A stretch of DNA of 64,000 nucleotides from Azolla pinnata (Eukaryota > Streptophyta > Polypodiopsida > Salviniales > Salviniaceae): assembly GCA_037176905.1 (NCBI GenBank), contig JBBBWG010016445.1:1-64000 (forward strand), written 5' to 3'. Positions 34,486 through 44,953 of the stretch are shown here, in pieces; position 1 is the first letter of the stretch, and the number at the start of each line of letters is the position of its first letter. The notes below the pieces were generated by a model. The model did not search any database, had not been told where the DNA came from, and saw nothing but the letters and a program-made list of their open reading frames with translations. A program made the position numbers and the translations under genes.

Positions 34486-35920
34486 ATGGGAGGTCAGAGC
34501 CTCCTGCTTACAGACCCATCGCTTCTTTTTTTCCCATGAAAATCTTTTTAATCAATTGATTTGAGCATTTCATGTAAAAGAAACATCTTTAATAGCCTCA
34601 GAAATAAGATATCTGTACTATTACACATGCATTTGCAGTTTATATCGATTCTTTTTGTATGGTGCTCAAGTGCTCATAACTTAAAAAAATGCACGCATAA
34701 CTTCTGTTCTAGTTGGTCTGCTATTCAATTGATTGAAAAGAAAATTCAGAAAGATGCAGCTTTTGTCATTGGTTGATTTGATGGTGCTAACCAAGTAGAT
34801 CGTGTGCCTTGAGAGGATAACCCTTTCATCTGTTGCTTATGCAGAGCTTTTTGTAATCGTTCTTTTATGGTGGAATTTTTCGTGGGATGGTATATTGAGT
34901 GTTGATTCTCAATAACATCTTCCCATAATTTTAGTTTTATGGAGCACTTTTAACCTTGAAAGTTGAGGTTCTGGTTCGGGATCGGTGTTGAGGCGTTTCT
35001 GTTTAGAAAAAGTTCTTTTAATGCATATGATGTGATGACTTTCGCATTTGGTCCTAAATATGACATAGTTCCTGTTTGTATTTCATTAGTTGCAAAAATA
35101 AACAGATACATTCCAAGAAGATGAGATTGGACTGCACAGATCTTGGATTAATCATGAGTTTGGATGCCATTGCCTGGATCTAAGCTGGGACAGGTAAAAG
35201 GGAATGGATGCACATATATATGACTGAGTGAAATATGATTATTGAATGAAATAACTGGTAAGTTTTCCGAGCAAAAAGAAGGGAGCTCCCTTCCATTTAG
35301 CTATGGAAATAAGAGGATGTTTGTAATATCAAGCATTCAAAAGAAGTGTGTGAATTATGACTCGAGCATGAGGGTTGGTTGTCTACAATGCCAATGAAAT
35401 AACTTGGTTTCTGAAAGAACTGCTTTTCTTTTGGTTGAGAAACATTCATCTCAAACTGATAGACCCATGGTGTAGAACAAGAATGGAAGGCATGTGATTG
35501 ATCGTAGATGATGGAGAAGCTTGAAATGTGGTTGCTATTCTAAACTGCCACTTAACAGATATTTGTCGTAATTACCTTAGGGATTAGATCTAAAGAGGCA
35601 TGGACCGGCATCGGATGTTTGAATCTTTGTTGCAAGGGGAACATAGCGCTTTGTATCTCGATCCTCACCAAATTTGAAGTTGCATTTTAGCGCTAGTTAC
35701 AGAAGTGGAAATCCAGCGATTTCTCACCTTGCCATGCACAGCTTTCGAGTGGTGAATTCGCTTCTGTGCGACATGTGAATGTGAGGAGGGTTCTGGTCAA
35801 TCTGCAGCATCATCAGGAGCACTTGATCTGGTAATCGCAGCTGTATTGTAGAGGAGGCCCCAAATTTCAATCTTCTGTGGAAGAGATGCCTAATTCGCAT
35901 TCGAATTATGATAGGCACAC
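34486..35920. other. intergenic DNA between MON1 and HCS1
   Basis: About 1.4 kb that should begin with the MON1 3' untranslated region. Open frames are short and unrelated to known families. No RNA gene was recognised. Confidence 0.5.
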
Positions 35921-35921
35921 C

Positions 35922-36176
35922 TCCTAAACCCTAAACCCAAAACCCTAAAACTAGCGCCCTAAAAACCCAAAACCCTAAAACTAGCCCTAAAATCCCTAAA
36001 CCTGAAAACTAGCCCTAAAATCCCTACCCTAAAACTAGCCCTAAAATTCCTAAACCCTAAAACTAGCCCTAAAATCTCTAAACCCTAAAACTAGCCCAAA
36101 AAACCCTAAACCCTAAAACTCTAAAACTAGCCCTAAAAACCCTAAAACACTAAAACTCTAAAACCTAAACCCTATG
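35922..36176. repeat. degenerate telomere-like array, CCCTAAA orientation
   Basis: CCCTAAA units are mixed with a CCTAAAACTAGCCCTAAAAT-type higher-order unit for about 255 bp. The array ends roughly 200 bp before the putative HCS1 leader exon, so it may lie in the HCS1 promoter. Confidence 0.9.
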
Positions 36177-38394
36177 CCATTATGGTGTAGAATAATCGCT
36201 TTGAATGGATGCCCTTGTGTTGTAGTTATGATGTATTTTGGATCGATGCCCCTCACGAGGAAATAAAATGAAAAAAGAAAAGAACAAAGTAGACAAAGAA
36301 GATACAAAGAGTGATGATGTTTTTGGGTTACGCAGAGAACTCGGGCTACGCAGAGAACAACAGCATGATTTGATTTGACGCTTGCACAGATTAGGGTTTT
36401 GCAGTTTGTCGAGCTTCCCTGGGGCTTCTTCAAGGTTGAGAAAGTTTAGGGTTAGCGGGCGCCAATCCAGACCTCTGGGGTTCCTTCTTCCAAGTGCCGC
36501 CTCTCGGTATTTTATTTTCCGTCCCCCCTCTCCTTTCCTATCTTCCTCCACTGCGAATGATTATAATCTATCTATATGCAGCTTTCTGCGAATCATGTGA
36601 ATTTCCAGTCTTTCTCGATGTGAATTATTGTTTTGTTAGGCATCATCTCGATGGGTTTTTGTTGAGGATTTCTATCTGCGTGCCTTCTCTCTATCTTGCT
36701 CGAGCGTGGATCTGATTATTGTCTTTTTTTCCGGGGCATCATTTTGCTTGTTTTCTAGACCGTCTCTGAGAATTTCTCCCAGTTCCTACATCTCTATACA
36801 TGGACATCGATGGCTTCCGTATGAATTCAAAAATGAAAATACAATGAGTTTTTGTTTTCTTGGTCAAGCTAGAATTTTTTGCTATACATATTCAAGGATT
36901 TGTTTGCAGTGCTGTATATAGGTGTGTATTTGTACAAAAATTTGGAAAAATTCTTTCCTAGGTGGTGTGGATACATATGCAAATATATGCCTACACATAT
37001 CTAAACACACACACGAACACACATACACACAAACATACATATGTATGTATGAATACTCATGCATATACACACAGATATACACATACATACTCACACACAC
37101 ACTCTCTCTGTGTCTCTCTTATAGAGACGAGTATAGTTGTACACATGTGTGGTTCACATCCTCATGATACATGGAATCCCTGTCTTGTACAAAATGATAC
37201 ATGGTACAAACATGTGATTAGCACAATATAGCTTTTGATAGCACTCCATGCATTGCTCAAAAATATATGCATTGGCTCACGTTGAGTCATTTTGCATGCC
37301 CTAAAAAAGCTCGTGCATCTGAATATTAAGGTTGATCGCTGCATCTCATGGACCATGGACATAATGGAATTACTGTACATGGCGTATAGAAGCTCATGCA
37401 AAATTTGGATTTGCATCCAGAGAACCAACTGGACATGAAAGTTAAGAAAAGTGTCTCCGTGCAACTCCTACCCAGCTACATGACCCTAAAGCAACAATCA
37501 ACAGTCCTTTTTGTCCTCTTGGGTTCTTCTTCTTCAAGAAATCCTCAATCCTTTCCTTTGAGAACTTTAGGGTCTTTTTCTGTAAAGATTTTTTAGGCTT
37601 AAGTGGGAATCAGTTTATTGTTGCTGTAGAGTGAAGTCATGATCATACAAAATGTGTGGCTTTTTGCTGTAATCATATTATTAGGGTATATTGAGAAGAA
37701 ATGTTTTTTCTGTATCAAAAAAATTTTAGACTCCTAGGAACCATCTCTCAAAGACCTAGGGCTTTATTTCTAAAAAGTAGAGGGTTTTCATAAAAATTCT
37801 AGTATCTTCAGCACTTTCGACAAAGTTTTCTGTTTTAGTGATGTCTTTAGGATCACTAAAGAAGTAGAGAGGGTGTGTGTATGGGTTCGCAAAAGAGATT
37901 TGCCAACTTACTGAGAGATTTTTATTATTATTGAATGTTAGAACATTTAAGAGTTTAAAGGTCGAGAGAATTCAGAATTGTTGTATGGATGTGGATTTTG
38001 TTCAGGTTTGAGCACCCAGCTTGAAAGCTAATGTTGAATAGCTAGAGGAGTTTTCTGAGGTTTCAATGCTGAATGATCCGCAAGTTTCTGGAAGGTTGGT
38101 TGATTAATGATCCTCACACACTACCTAACTACAAGGGTATTCACTCGTATACAAAGGTACCTATGCGCCCAACAATCTCAGCATCCTAACTACCAAGTAT
38201 ACGTCACCTACCTTATTTGAACTTTTCCTATTTCTCAAATTTTAGTAGAATTTTGTGAGAGGCGTAGGCTACAAACCCTTTATTATTTTCTGGGTATCCC
38301 AGAATCTACTGAATGTGTTATTTAATTTCTTTCTTTGTACTTCAGCTTTGTAAATGATGAAATTGAACTTTTGACATCCTGTTCATTTTCACAG
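36177..38394 (+). promoter_or_regulatory. HCS1 upstream region with possible leader exon
   Basis: A GC-richer patch at about 36380-36506 contains two AGGGTTT telo-box motifs (36392 and 36446) and ends in a possible donor (TCTCG/GTATTT). It could be an untranslated first exon, with a leader intron of about 1.9 kb to the acceptor at 38394. A frame through it reads like a transit peptide but has no ATG. A CA/CATA microsatellite lies at about 36965-37110. Confidence 0.35.
36965..37110. repeat. CA/CATA microsatellite
   Basis: Alternating ACACAC, CATACA and GTATGT units followed by CTCTCTGTGTCTCTC. It is simple sequence within the HCS1 upstream region, and open frames across it are artefacts. Confidence 0.85.
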
Positions 38395-38439
38395 GCCTTC
38401 AGGAAAAAAGTACATGCCTCAAGATCCCAAGGCTGGTGT

Positions 38440-41400
38440 ATGATTTTGGAAACGAAAAGAATCAGCAATATGATTGCCGCTCAAGATAAAAACGTTGGTA
38501 ATGGAATTGCCTCCCCATTGAAAGATGAAAAATTTCTTTGCAATAGGCCAGTTTTGTCTCCTCTACAATCGATTGTATATGTTGCTTCACATTTTTATTG
38601 AGTGGAAGAAGAAAAAATACAGCGTTTTCATTCTACCACTGAATGGAGACTCTAATTTTTTGATATTCTACTGAAGAAAATGAAAATTTAAGCCAAATAT
38701 AAAATTCTGCCAATTTCAAAGACATCTCAAAGGCACCATGTGTTTTTAAACTGTAGACTTTATTGAACGAATATGTAGGTAATGCTATATGTGCTGTATG
38801 TTTATAGGTGATGCTAACCTTCCTATATTTATATATGGGGATTTTACTGCTGAATCTGCAACACATCTCAACAACAATAAAGAAATTAAACTCCCTGAAG
38901 GAGCTGTGCTGTTGTCGAAAATGGAAACATGCACTATCAGCCCTGGGAATGATTCATTCAGACACGAAGTTTATATGCAAAAACTTTATACATTACTGTT
39001 TGGAAAATGTCTACTATGGTCACCATGTTTGCCATCAACACACACATTTCTGTCTGAGTGAGTAGCAATATCTTTCTGTTCAACTATTGTTAAGGATTGT
39101 TGGTGACTTATTCTAATATCATTTTATCCTCCTATTTCAGAAATTTCTGTCTCTTCCCTGTTGGGACAGTTTGTATTGCAGATGTTCAACTTTCTGGTAA
39201 AGGTAATTAAAATACTGAATATGGTTATGTTCATGGGTGATGTAAGCGCACATATGCTTAGATATATGCTTTAAAGTGTAGAACTGTGGACATGGACATA
39301 TGTTTTATAGTTTAGATAGAAGGTTTATGCCCTAAGTATGACAAGGTGCATTGTGGTGTTTGATGCCGAGACTGTGTAGGCGAAGTGTGATATTCTTATA
39401 AAGTATAAAATGCAAGTTGACAAGCCTCTGTTGCAATGCTCTAGCATTTCATTTCAACCATTTGCTTGAAGACTCTTTTCATGGCCATGATCTCAATGGC
39501 AAGTGATCAAATCTCAAAAGCTATATGGGATCTGTTTCTCGACTTGAAGAAATTTCGTAAGAAAACGTTTTTACATTTTCAAACTCTTCCCAAGTGTATT
39601 TGGGGGGGGGGGTTAAGTATTTATTGGTTTGCACATTATCAAATGGATTATTATTCTAAATAATGCGTCGCAGTTGGCTCAACGTGTTTGTGCCTGGCAA
39701 TTATCCAGTACCTGATCTGTTTTATACCATTTGCAGTATCTCAGCTGGTGCTCTTTCTATATCCCTTGTTTGGCTTAGAGTATGAGACTAAAAGATAGCG
39801 CCAAAGCTAGTTGTGTTGGTCCTTTGTTGATGATTGTATGTGGTTATTGTCCTTAACATGCACTAGATTTGGCATGAAAGTATTAGCTATGCCTCTTGAG
39901 GATGACCAACAATCTCTATAAATTTGAATTCCTTGTAATAGAAGAGAGTTCAACGTCTGCTATTTTTACAGGAAGAGCTGGCAATAAATGGGAATCACCT
40001 AATGGTTGCTTGATGTTCTCTTTTACGCTTACAATGGATAATGGGCGTTTACTTCCATTCTTGCAATATGTGGTATCAATTGCATTACTTGATGCAATTG
40101 AACATATTTCTTTAGAAAAGGTGATGCATTTTCTAGATAATACTGAAAAAAATAATATATAGATCGATAAAGTGTGTCTACATTATTTTATATTCACATT
40201 TTGATAATCAATTTATAGTGTTGCAACGGCTTGTAGTAAATGGTATGTTTGGTTGTATGTGATTGCCTTTGCTTGTTTGTCAGTTTTGACTTACTATCCA
40301 ATCCATTAGTCACTAATAAATTATAGGTCCCTGTGCTATTGTGGTTGAGTAGTGCCTGCCGAATCTTCCCATAAAGATAAAATGGCCTAATGACATTTAT
40401 GCGAATGGTGTTAAAATTGGAGGTGTACTTTCCACTTCAACATACCGAGAGCGGAAATTTAACGTTGTGATTGGTAAGCAGAGAGTCATTAGGTGACTTG
40501 TTTTTTTCCTTTTAATGATGGCTCTGATTGGTAAAGGAGTTATTACATGAATATGCAGCTTAAATGGTGTCTACTGGTCAATACAGGCATTGGGCTGAAC
40601 ATTGGAAACCAGAAGCCAACGACATGCTTGAATGCCCTCATGCAAGATATAGTACCTGGGGCTCCACCATTTGAAAGAGAAGAGTTTCTTGCTGTTTTCT
40701 TTGGAAAGTTCGAACGACTCTTTGATGCATTTGTCAAGGAAGGTAAAAACATTTTTTTATTATGATTTCTACAATCTCTTTTTTTATTTTCTAGGGGTAT
40801 CTCAGTGATTAATCATGTGTGGTGCTTATACATCATTGCATGAATAGGTTTCATTTTTTGGAGAATTAGGCAAACCCAAGATTCTGATGGCTTTCATGGA
40901 CTGCTAGAAAAAGGATATATGAATATATGTGTATGTGTATGTGTATGTGTAGTAGGGAAATGTCATCCCTTGTGTAGTGTATGTATGTGCTACATCATCC
41001 ATGCTTCCAGAAAAACTAGATGACGAGAATAAATTACTTAGTATTGCTAACTAGGCTTCCTATCAATTCAAGTTTGGTAAGTTTTCTTGGCGATGTGACT
41101 GTGTGCCGTGTCAATTTCTTGGATCTTTTGAAGTTATTGGATCAGACTTTTGGCTTTGTCGACTGCAGTCAACATGTTTAGGAAACTTATCCCGAAATGA
41201 ATATTTTGTAATTCTATTGTTGGCTTTCTTTTGAGTATCACCATTTCAATGTAATCTAATTATGACATGATCATATGCTTGAAATTAGAGTGTCACTGGC
41301 TTTTTACTATGCTTTTTCTGCTTCTTTATTCTAGGATTTGCACCCTTGGAAGAGAGCTACTACAGAAAATGGCTGCATAGGTGACTGCTACTAGTGTGGT

Positions 41401-41808
41401 TTCTATCATGCCTTTATTTTAACATTACTGGGAATTCAGAATGTGCCATTAACCATGTAAAGGATTGACAGTGGACAGGTGGTAACATTGGAAGAGATAC
41501 AAGCCAATGGGACAATGAAAAGAATTCCATTGACTATCCAAGTAAGTGCTCTGAAATTCTACTTTGTAAACCCCTAAACCAGTCTAAAAAAAGGGAATTA
41601 CATGATTAGGGCTTAAGCCCTACAGGTTATCTCCTCGGTGTTGATGATGAGAATGAGACATACGAGCTTCATCCCGACGGAAACAGGTATTGAGATCTTT
41701 CATATGAAGACTTGGAAGCTTTCTTTTTCCGAGTCCCTTAAGCCGATTGTTTGTTTCGGCAGTCTGGACTTCTTCAAAGGCCTTCTAAGAAGTAAATTAC
41801 GACCTTAG
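38440..41808 (+). CDS. HCS1: holocarboxylase synthetase (biotin--protein ligase)
   Basis: Ten exons: 38440-38497 (the exon itself opens at 38395), 38808-39057, 39141-39202, 39972-40120, 40353-40473, 40587-40742, 41335-41380, 41463-41541, 41610-41686 and 41763-41808. They join in frame to 347 aa; Arabidopsis HCS1 is 367 aa. The enzyme activates biotin with ATP and attaches it to lysines of acetyl-CoA carboxylase BCCP and methylcrotonyl-CoA carboxylase. Family marks are LLWSPCLPSTHTFLSENF, LFPVGTVCIADVQ, WESPNGCLMFSFTL, IKIKWPNDIYANGVKIGG with the biotin-contact Lys183, GIGLNIGNQKPTTCLNAL, and the C-terminal domain GYLLGVDDENETYELHPDGN and LDFFKGLL. The biotin loop reads GKGRAGNKW (122-130), where most relatives have GRGR. 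The first Met in the opening exon is at 38440, with a second at residue 11. No organelle transit peptide is visible, so targeting signals may lie in an undetected upstream exon. The acceptor for exon 9 was chosen at 41609, giving GLSPTGYLL. Confidence 0.93.
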
Positions 41809-42529
41809 AAGAGGATTTATCCGGAAAGCGTGTGAAAGGATTCAATTTTACCCATTTAAATTTGTATAGAGGGATCGATGAGCATTGAGAAGGAATAAAG
41901 ATGTAACGAGAAAATATACGCGTAATGAGAAAATATAATTCTAAAGATTTTCATATTTCAGAGACCGATGTTCAATTGTTCCAAATGTGGGTGGTGCACC
42001 ATTCATAGGTATACCCGCAAGAATCGCAAAGATTAACTCATTTCAGATTTGCAGTTAATTTATAGTTAGGTATAGGGAATCCTGTCGATTTTCTCATGCG
42101 AGGTTTGCACATGCATCGGAATTTGTCTTGTGCAGTACTGTACCTTGCGGCCTGTATATATCGATCCATTATCTCTTGTAACTGGTTTGGTGATCATAAA
42201 TATATTTGGCTGCCTTTTTCCTTTTATTTCCGATAACATCGTCACCCTGTTGTATCTATCTGAGTCGATGGGAAGCTGGAAATCAGCTGTGCTGGAAGAA
42301 GAATCGGATTGTTTTTAGATGGATGATTTTGAAAATGTTTTTCTCGAGAGCTTACATTTCGAGATCTTGGCTGCATCCTCTAGATGGATGCAGAGCGGCG
42401 CAAGCTGAATGAATGTACGAGCTTTGCGGAAAACACAAAATCCCTCTTTTCCTTGCTTCATGCGTGTCGGCTCTTGATGATGAGAACACTTGGCTAGGAA
42501 AACTGCCCAATCTAAACCGTATTTTGTTT
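41809..42529. other. downstream flank of HCS1
   Basis: About 720 bp, presumably the HCS1 3' untranslated region and spacer. No supported gene. Confidence 0.5.
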
Positions 42530-43412
42530 GTCATGTGCATGCGCATGTGTATATATGTATGCATGTGCATTTGCACGTGCATGTGCGTGAATGTATGTGG
42601 CGTGTGCGTGTGCATGTGCATGTGCGTGAATGTATGTGGGCGTGTGCATGTGCATGTGTGTCTTTGTGTAGGTATGTAACATGATGTATGTGTGCATGCA
42701 CGCATGTGTATGTGCATGTGCGTATGTATCTGTGTGTGCGTGTGCATGGATGTGCGTGTGCGTGTGCGTGTGCGTGTGTGCATGCATGCATGCATGTGTA
42801 TGTGCGTGTGTGCATGCATGCATCCATGTGTATGTGCGTGCATGCATGCATGTGTATGTGCGTGCATGCATGCATGTGTGTGCGCGTGTGTGCATGTGTG
42901 CGTGCATGCATGCGTGTGTATGTGCATGTATGTATGTGTGTGCGTGTGCGCGTATGTAGCATGATGTATGTGTGCGTGTGTGCATGTTTATGTGCATGTG
43001 TGTATGTATCTGTGCGTGTGTGCGCGCGCGTGTGCATGCATGTGCATGTGCCGTATGCGTATGTATGAATGCTTGTGTGTACGGATGCGTCGATGCATGT
43101 GCATGCATGCGTCCCTATGCATGTGCATGCATGCGTCCCTATGCATGTGCATGCCGGTGGTGCAGGTGCGTGCATGTGCGTATGTGCATGTATGGATGTC
43201 CATGCGTGCGTATGTGACATACTTATGGCGCATGTGTGTGCGCATGTCAATGCGTGTGCACATGGGCCAATTTGCATGTGCATGGCATGTATGTGCATGC
43301 GGTGAATGCGTATGTATGTATGTGCATGCGGTGAATGCGTATGCATGTATGTGCATGCGGTGAGTGCGTATGCATGTATGTGCATGCGGTGAATGCGTAT
43401 GTATGTATATGT
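42530..43412. repeat. about 0.9-kb CATG/TG-rich microsatellite
   Basis: Almost pure alternation of purine and pyrimidine built from TGTGCATG, GTATGTGCG, TGCATGCA and GCGTGTGTG units. A regular higher-order unit with GTGCATGCGGTGAATGCGTA occurs four or five times at about 43275-43400. The many His/Thr/Cys-rich open frames on both strands are translations of this repeat. The composition favours left-handed (Z) DNA and slippage. Confidence 0.92.
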
Positions 43413-43764
43413 ATGTGTTCTGAATGTGGGCACTTTTTCTTCTTCTCCGTCGTGTTTCTAACCACAATTCCTTCCAAGGCTTCCATCAGAAGCCTTCGCC
43501 CGTCCGTCTTTCTGGATTTCCGTAGACTGCTTCTGTAAGGAGCACATCTCGATTCATCTTCCCCGCCTTCTGCCTTGTGTTAAGTCTGCGCATTGTGAAC
43601 AGAGATCTGTTGAGAGACCTCACAGCTGTCGAAGCTGAGAAGATATTCGCTCTGGCTGATTGTCCTTTGTTGCTCCGATCCCATCGACAGTCGAGAAGAA
43701 GATAAGGAAGTGAGAAGAAAGGAGAAGGAGTAGAGCAAGAAACCCTCAGAGAGTCGTAGAGAGA
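43413..43764 (+). promoter_or_regulatory. promoter and leader region of the AT-hook gene
   Basis: About 350 bp between the CATG repeat and the start codon at 43765. The last 100 bp are purine-rich (GAAGAAAGGAGAAGGAGTAG), a common plant leader composition. No clear TATA box was found. Confidence 0.4.
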
Positions 43765-44953
43765 ATGGAGAAGGTTTGCTGTGGTGGTGGGGAAGGTGAG
43801 CAGCTTCCATCAAAGAAGAAGAGGGGGAGGCCTCGAAAATCAGAGCAAGAGGCTGCCAGAATAACCAAGGAAAAGAAGGATGGATCAGTAAAAGATAAGA
43901 AGGAAATTCGGCATAGAAGTACTGAAGACAATGCATCAAAGCTGATGGAATACACGGCCTCGAATCAGCTCTTCATAAAAGGTGTGGAACAAAGAACCAC
44001 ACATAAAAAGCTCTACTTGTTCCTCTGTTTGAATAGCGAGTCTCTAGGTTTTGGTTTTCGTCTTAGAAATTTCTGGATCTCACACAATTTTGGGTTTTTT
44101 TGTCATAAAACAGAGATGATTGGTTGTGAGAATTTTAGAGTATTGTTTGTAATGTAGGGTTATTTTCGGCTGTATTTAGAGACGGTGTTCGTGAAAATTT
44201 TATGTGTTTTTTGTTTGAAGAGTTTTTAGGCTCATTTGGGAAAGAAATTTATTGGACGATTTTAGGAAATTTAGGGCCCTTTGTTGTGGAGGGAGATTTT
44301 CAGTGAGGCCAAACTGCCAAATCAATTTGTGAGAATGGAAAATGACAATGTAATAAATTAGGGTTTTGAGAAACAAAACGAGCACTGCGATAAATTAGGA
44401 TTTTGAGAAACAAAAAAGTAAAAAACGTGATCAAATTAGGGTTTTGAGAACAAAAAAAGTAAAAAATTAGGGGTTTTAGTAACAAAAAAGACATGTGGTA
44501 AACTACGGTTTCGATCTCAACAGAAAAAGACGATTTCATAAATAAGGGTGTCAAGAACAGTAAAGGTAATAATGAAATTTTAGGGTTGAGCATCCAAATA
44601 GAAATCAGCAAAAGGAAAGATCAAAGAATTTGCTCTGGAAGACTTAAAGGGGGGTTGGGCTGGCAGGGAATAAAATGCAGAAAGAAGGCCAAGGTGAAGC
44701 AGTGATGGAGAAGACCACTCACATGAAGCAAGCTGTGGGTGACCCTGTAGATGGAGTCATAGATGGAGCCTTTGATGCTGGATATCTTGTCACCATCAAA
44801 ATTGGTTCACACTCAGATAGACTCTACCATGGTGTGGTGTTTGGTCCTGAACTCTCCACTCCTGTTAACCAACAAAATGATGTTGTTCCACAGCTCAAGA
44901 TGATGACATATGCTTCGCAAGGAACTTCTGGTTACGGCTATGGCGTAGTGTAG
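43765..44953 (+). CDS. AT-hook motif protein, two exons
   Basis: Exons 43765-43981 and 44667-44953 join in phase to 167 aa. Residues 17-27 (KKKRGRPRKSE) form a classical AT-hook, which binds the minor groove of AT-rich DNA, so the protein is likely nuclear. Exon 2 encodes a conserved block, GVIDGAFDAGYLVTIKIGSHSDRLYHGVVF followed by VNQQNDVVPQLKMM. I recall this block from small plant AT-hook proteins of the AT5G54930 kind; that match is from memory. The donor is AAAG/GTGTGG and the acceptor TGGCAG/GG. The start is the first ATG after a purine-rich leader. The frame continues past the 43981 donor for a while, so an unspliced form would give a shorter, different protein. The spliced model is favoured because it links the AT-hook to the conserved block, as in relatives. 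The function is probably chromatin or transcription related, but this is inference. Confidence 0.82.
44345..44520. repeat. degenerate about 45-57-bp repeat in the AT-hook gene intron
   Basis: Four imperfect copies of AAATTAGGGTTTTGAGAACAAAA-like sequence, separated by A-rich spacers, occur near 44355, 44393, 44436 and 44465. Each contains a telo-box-like TTAGGGTTTT. Confidence 0.75.

Noticed and set aside
36382-36600. Transit-peptide-like frame upstream of HCS1
   Set aside because: It starts at a TTG, has no upstream ATG, and splicing its end to the HCS1 exon gives a stop. It is kept only as a possible leader exon.
42512-43433. Long His/Thr- and Cys-rich open frames on both strands (up to 300 residues)
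   Set aside because: They are translations of the CATG/TG microsatellite, open in nearly every frame, and show no domain or splice context.
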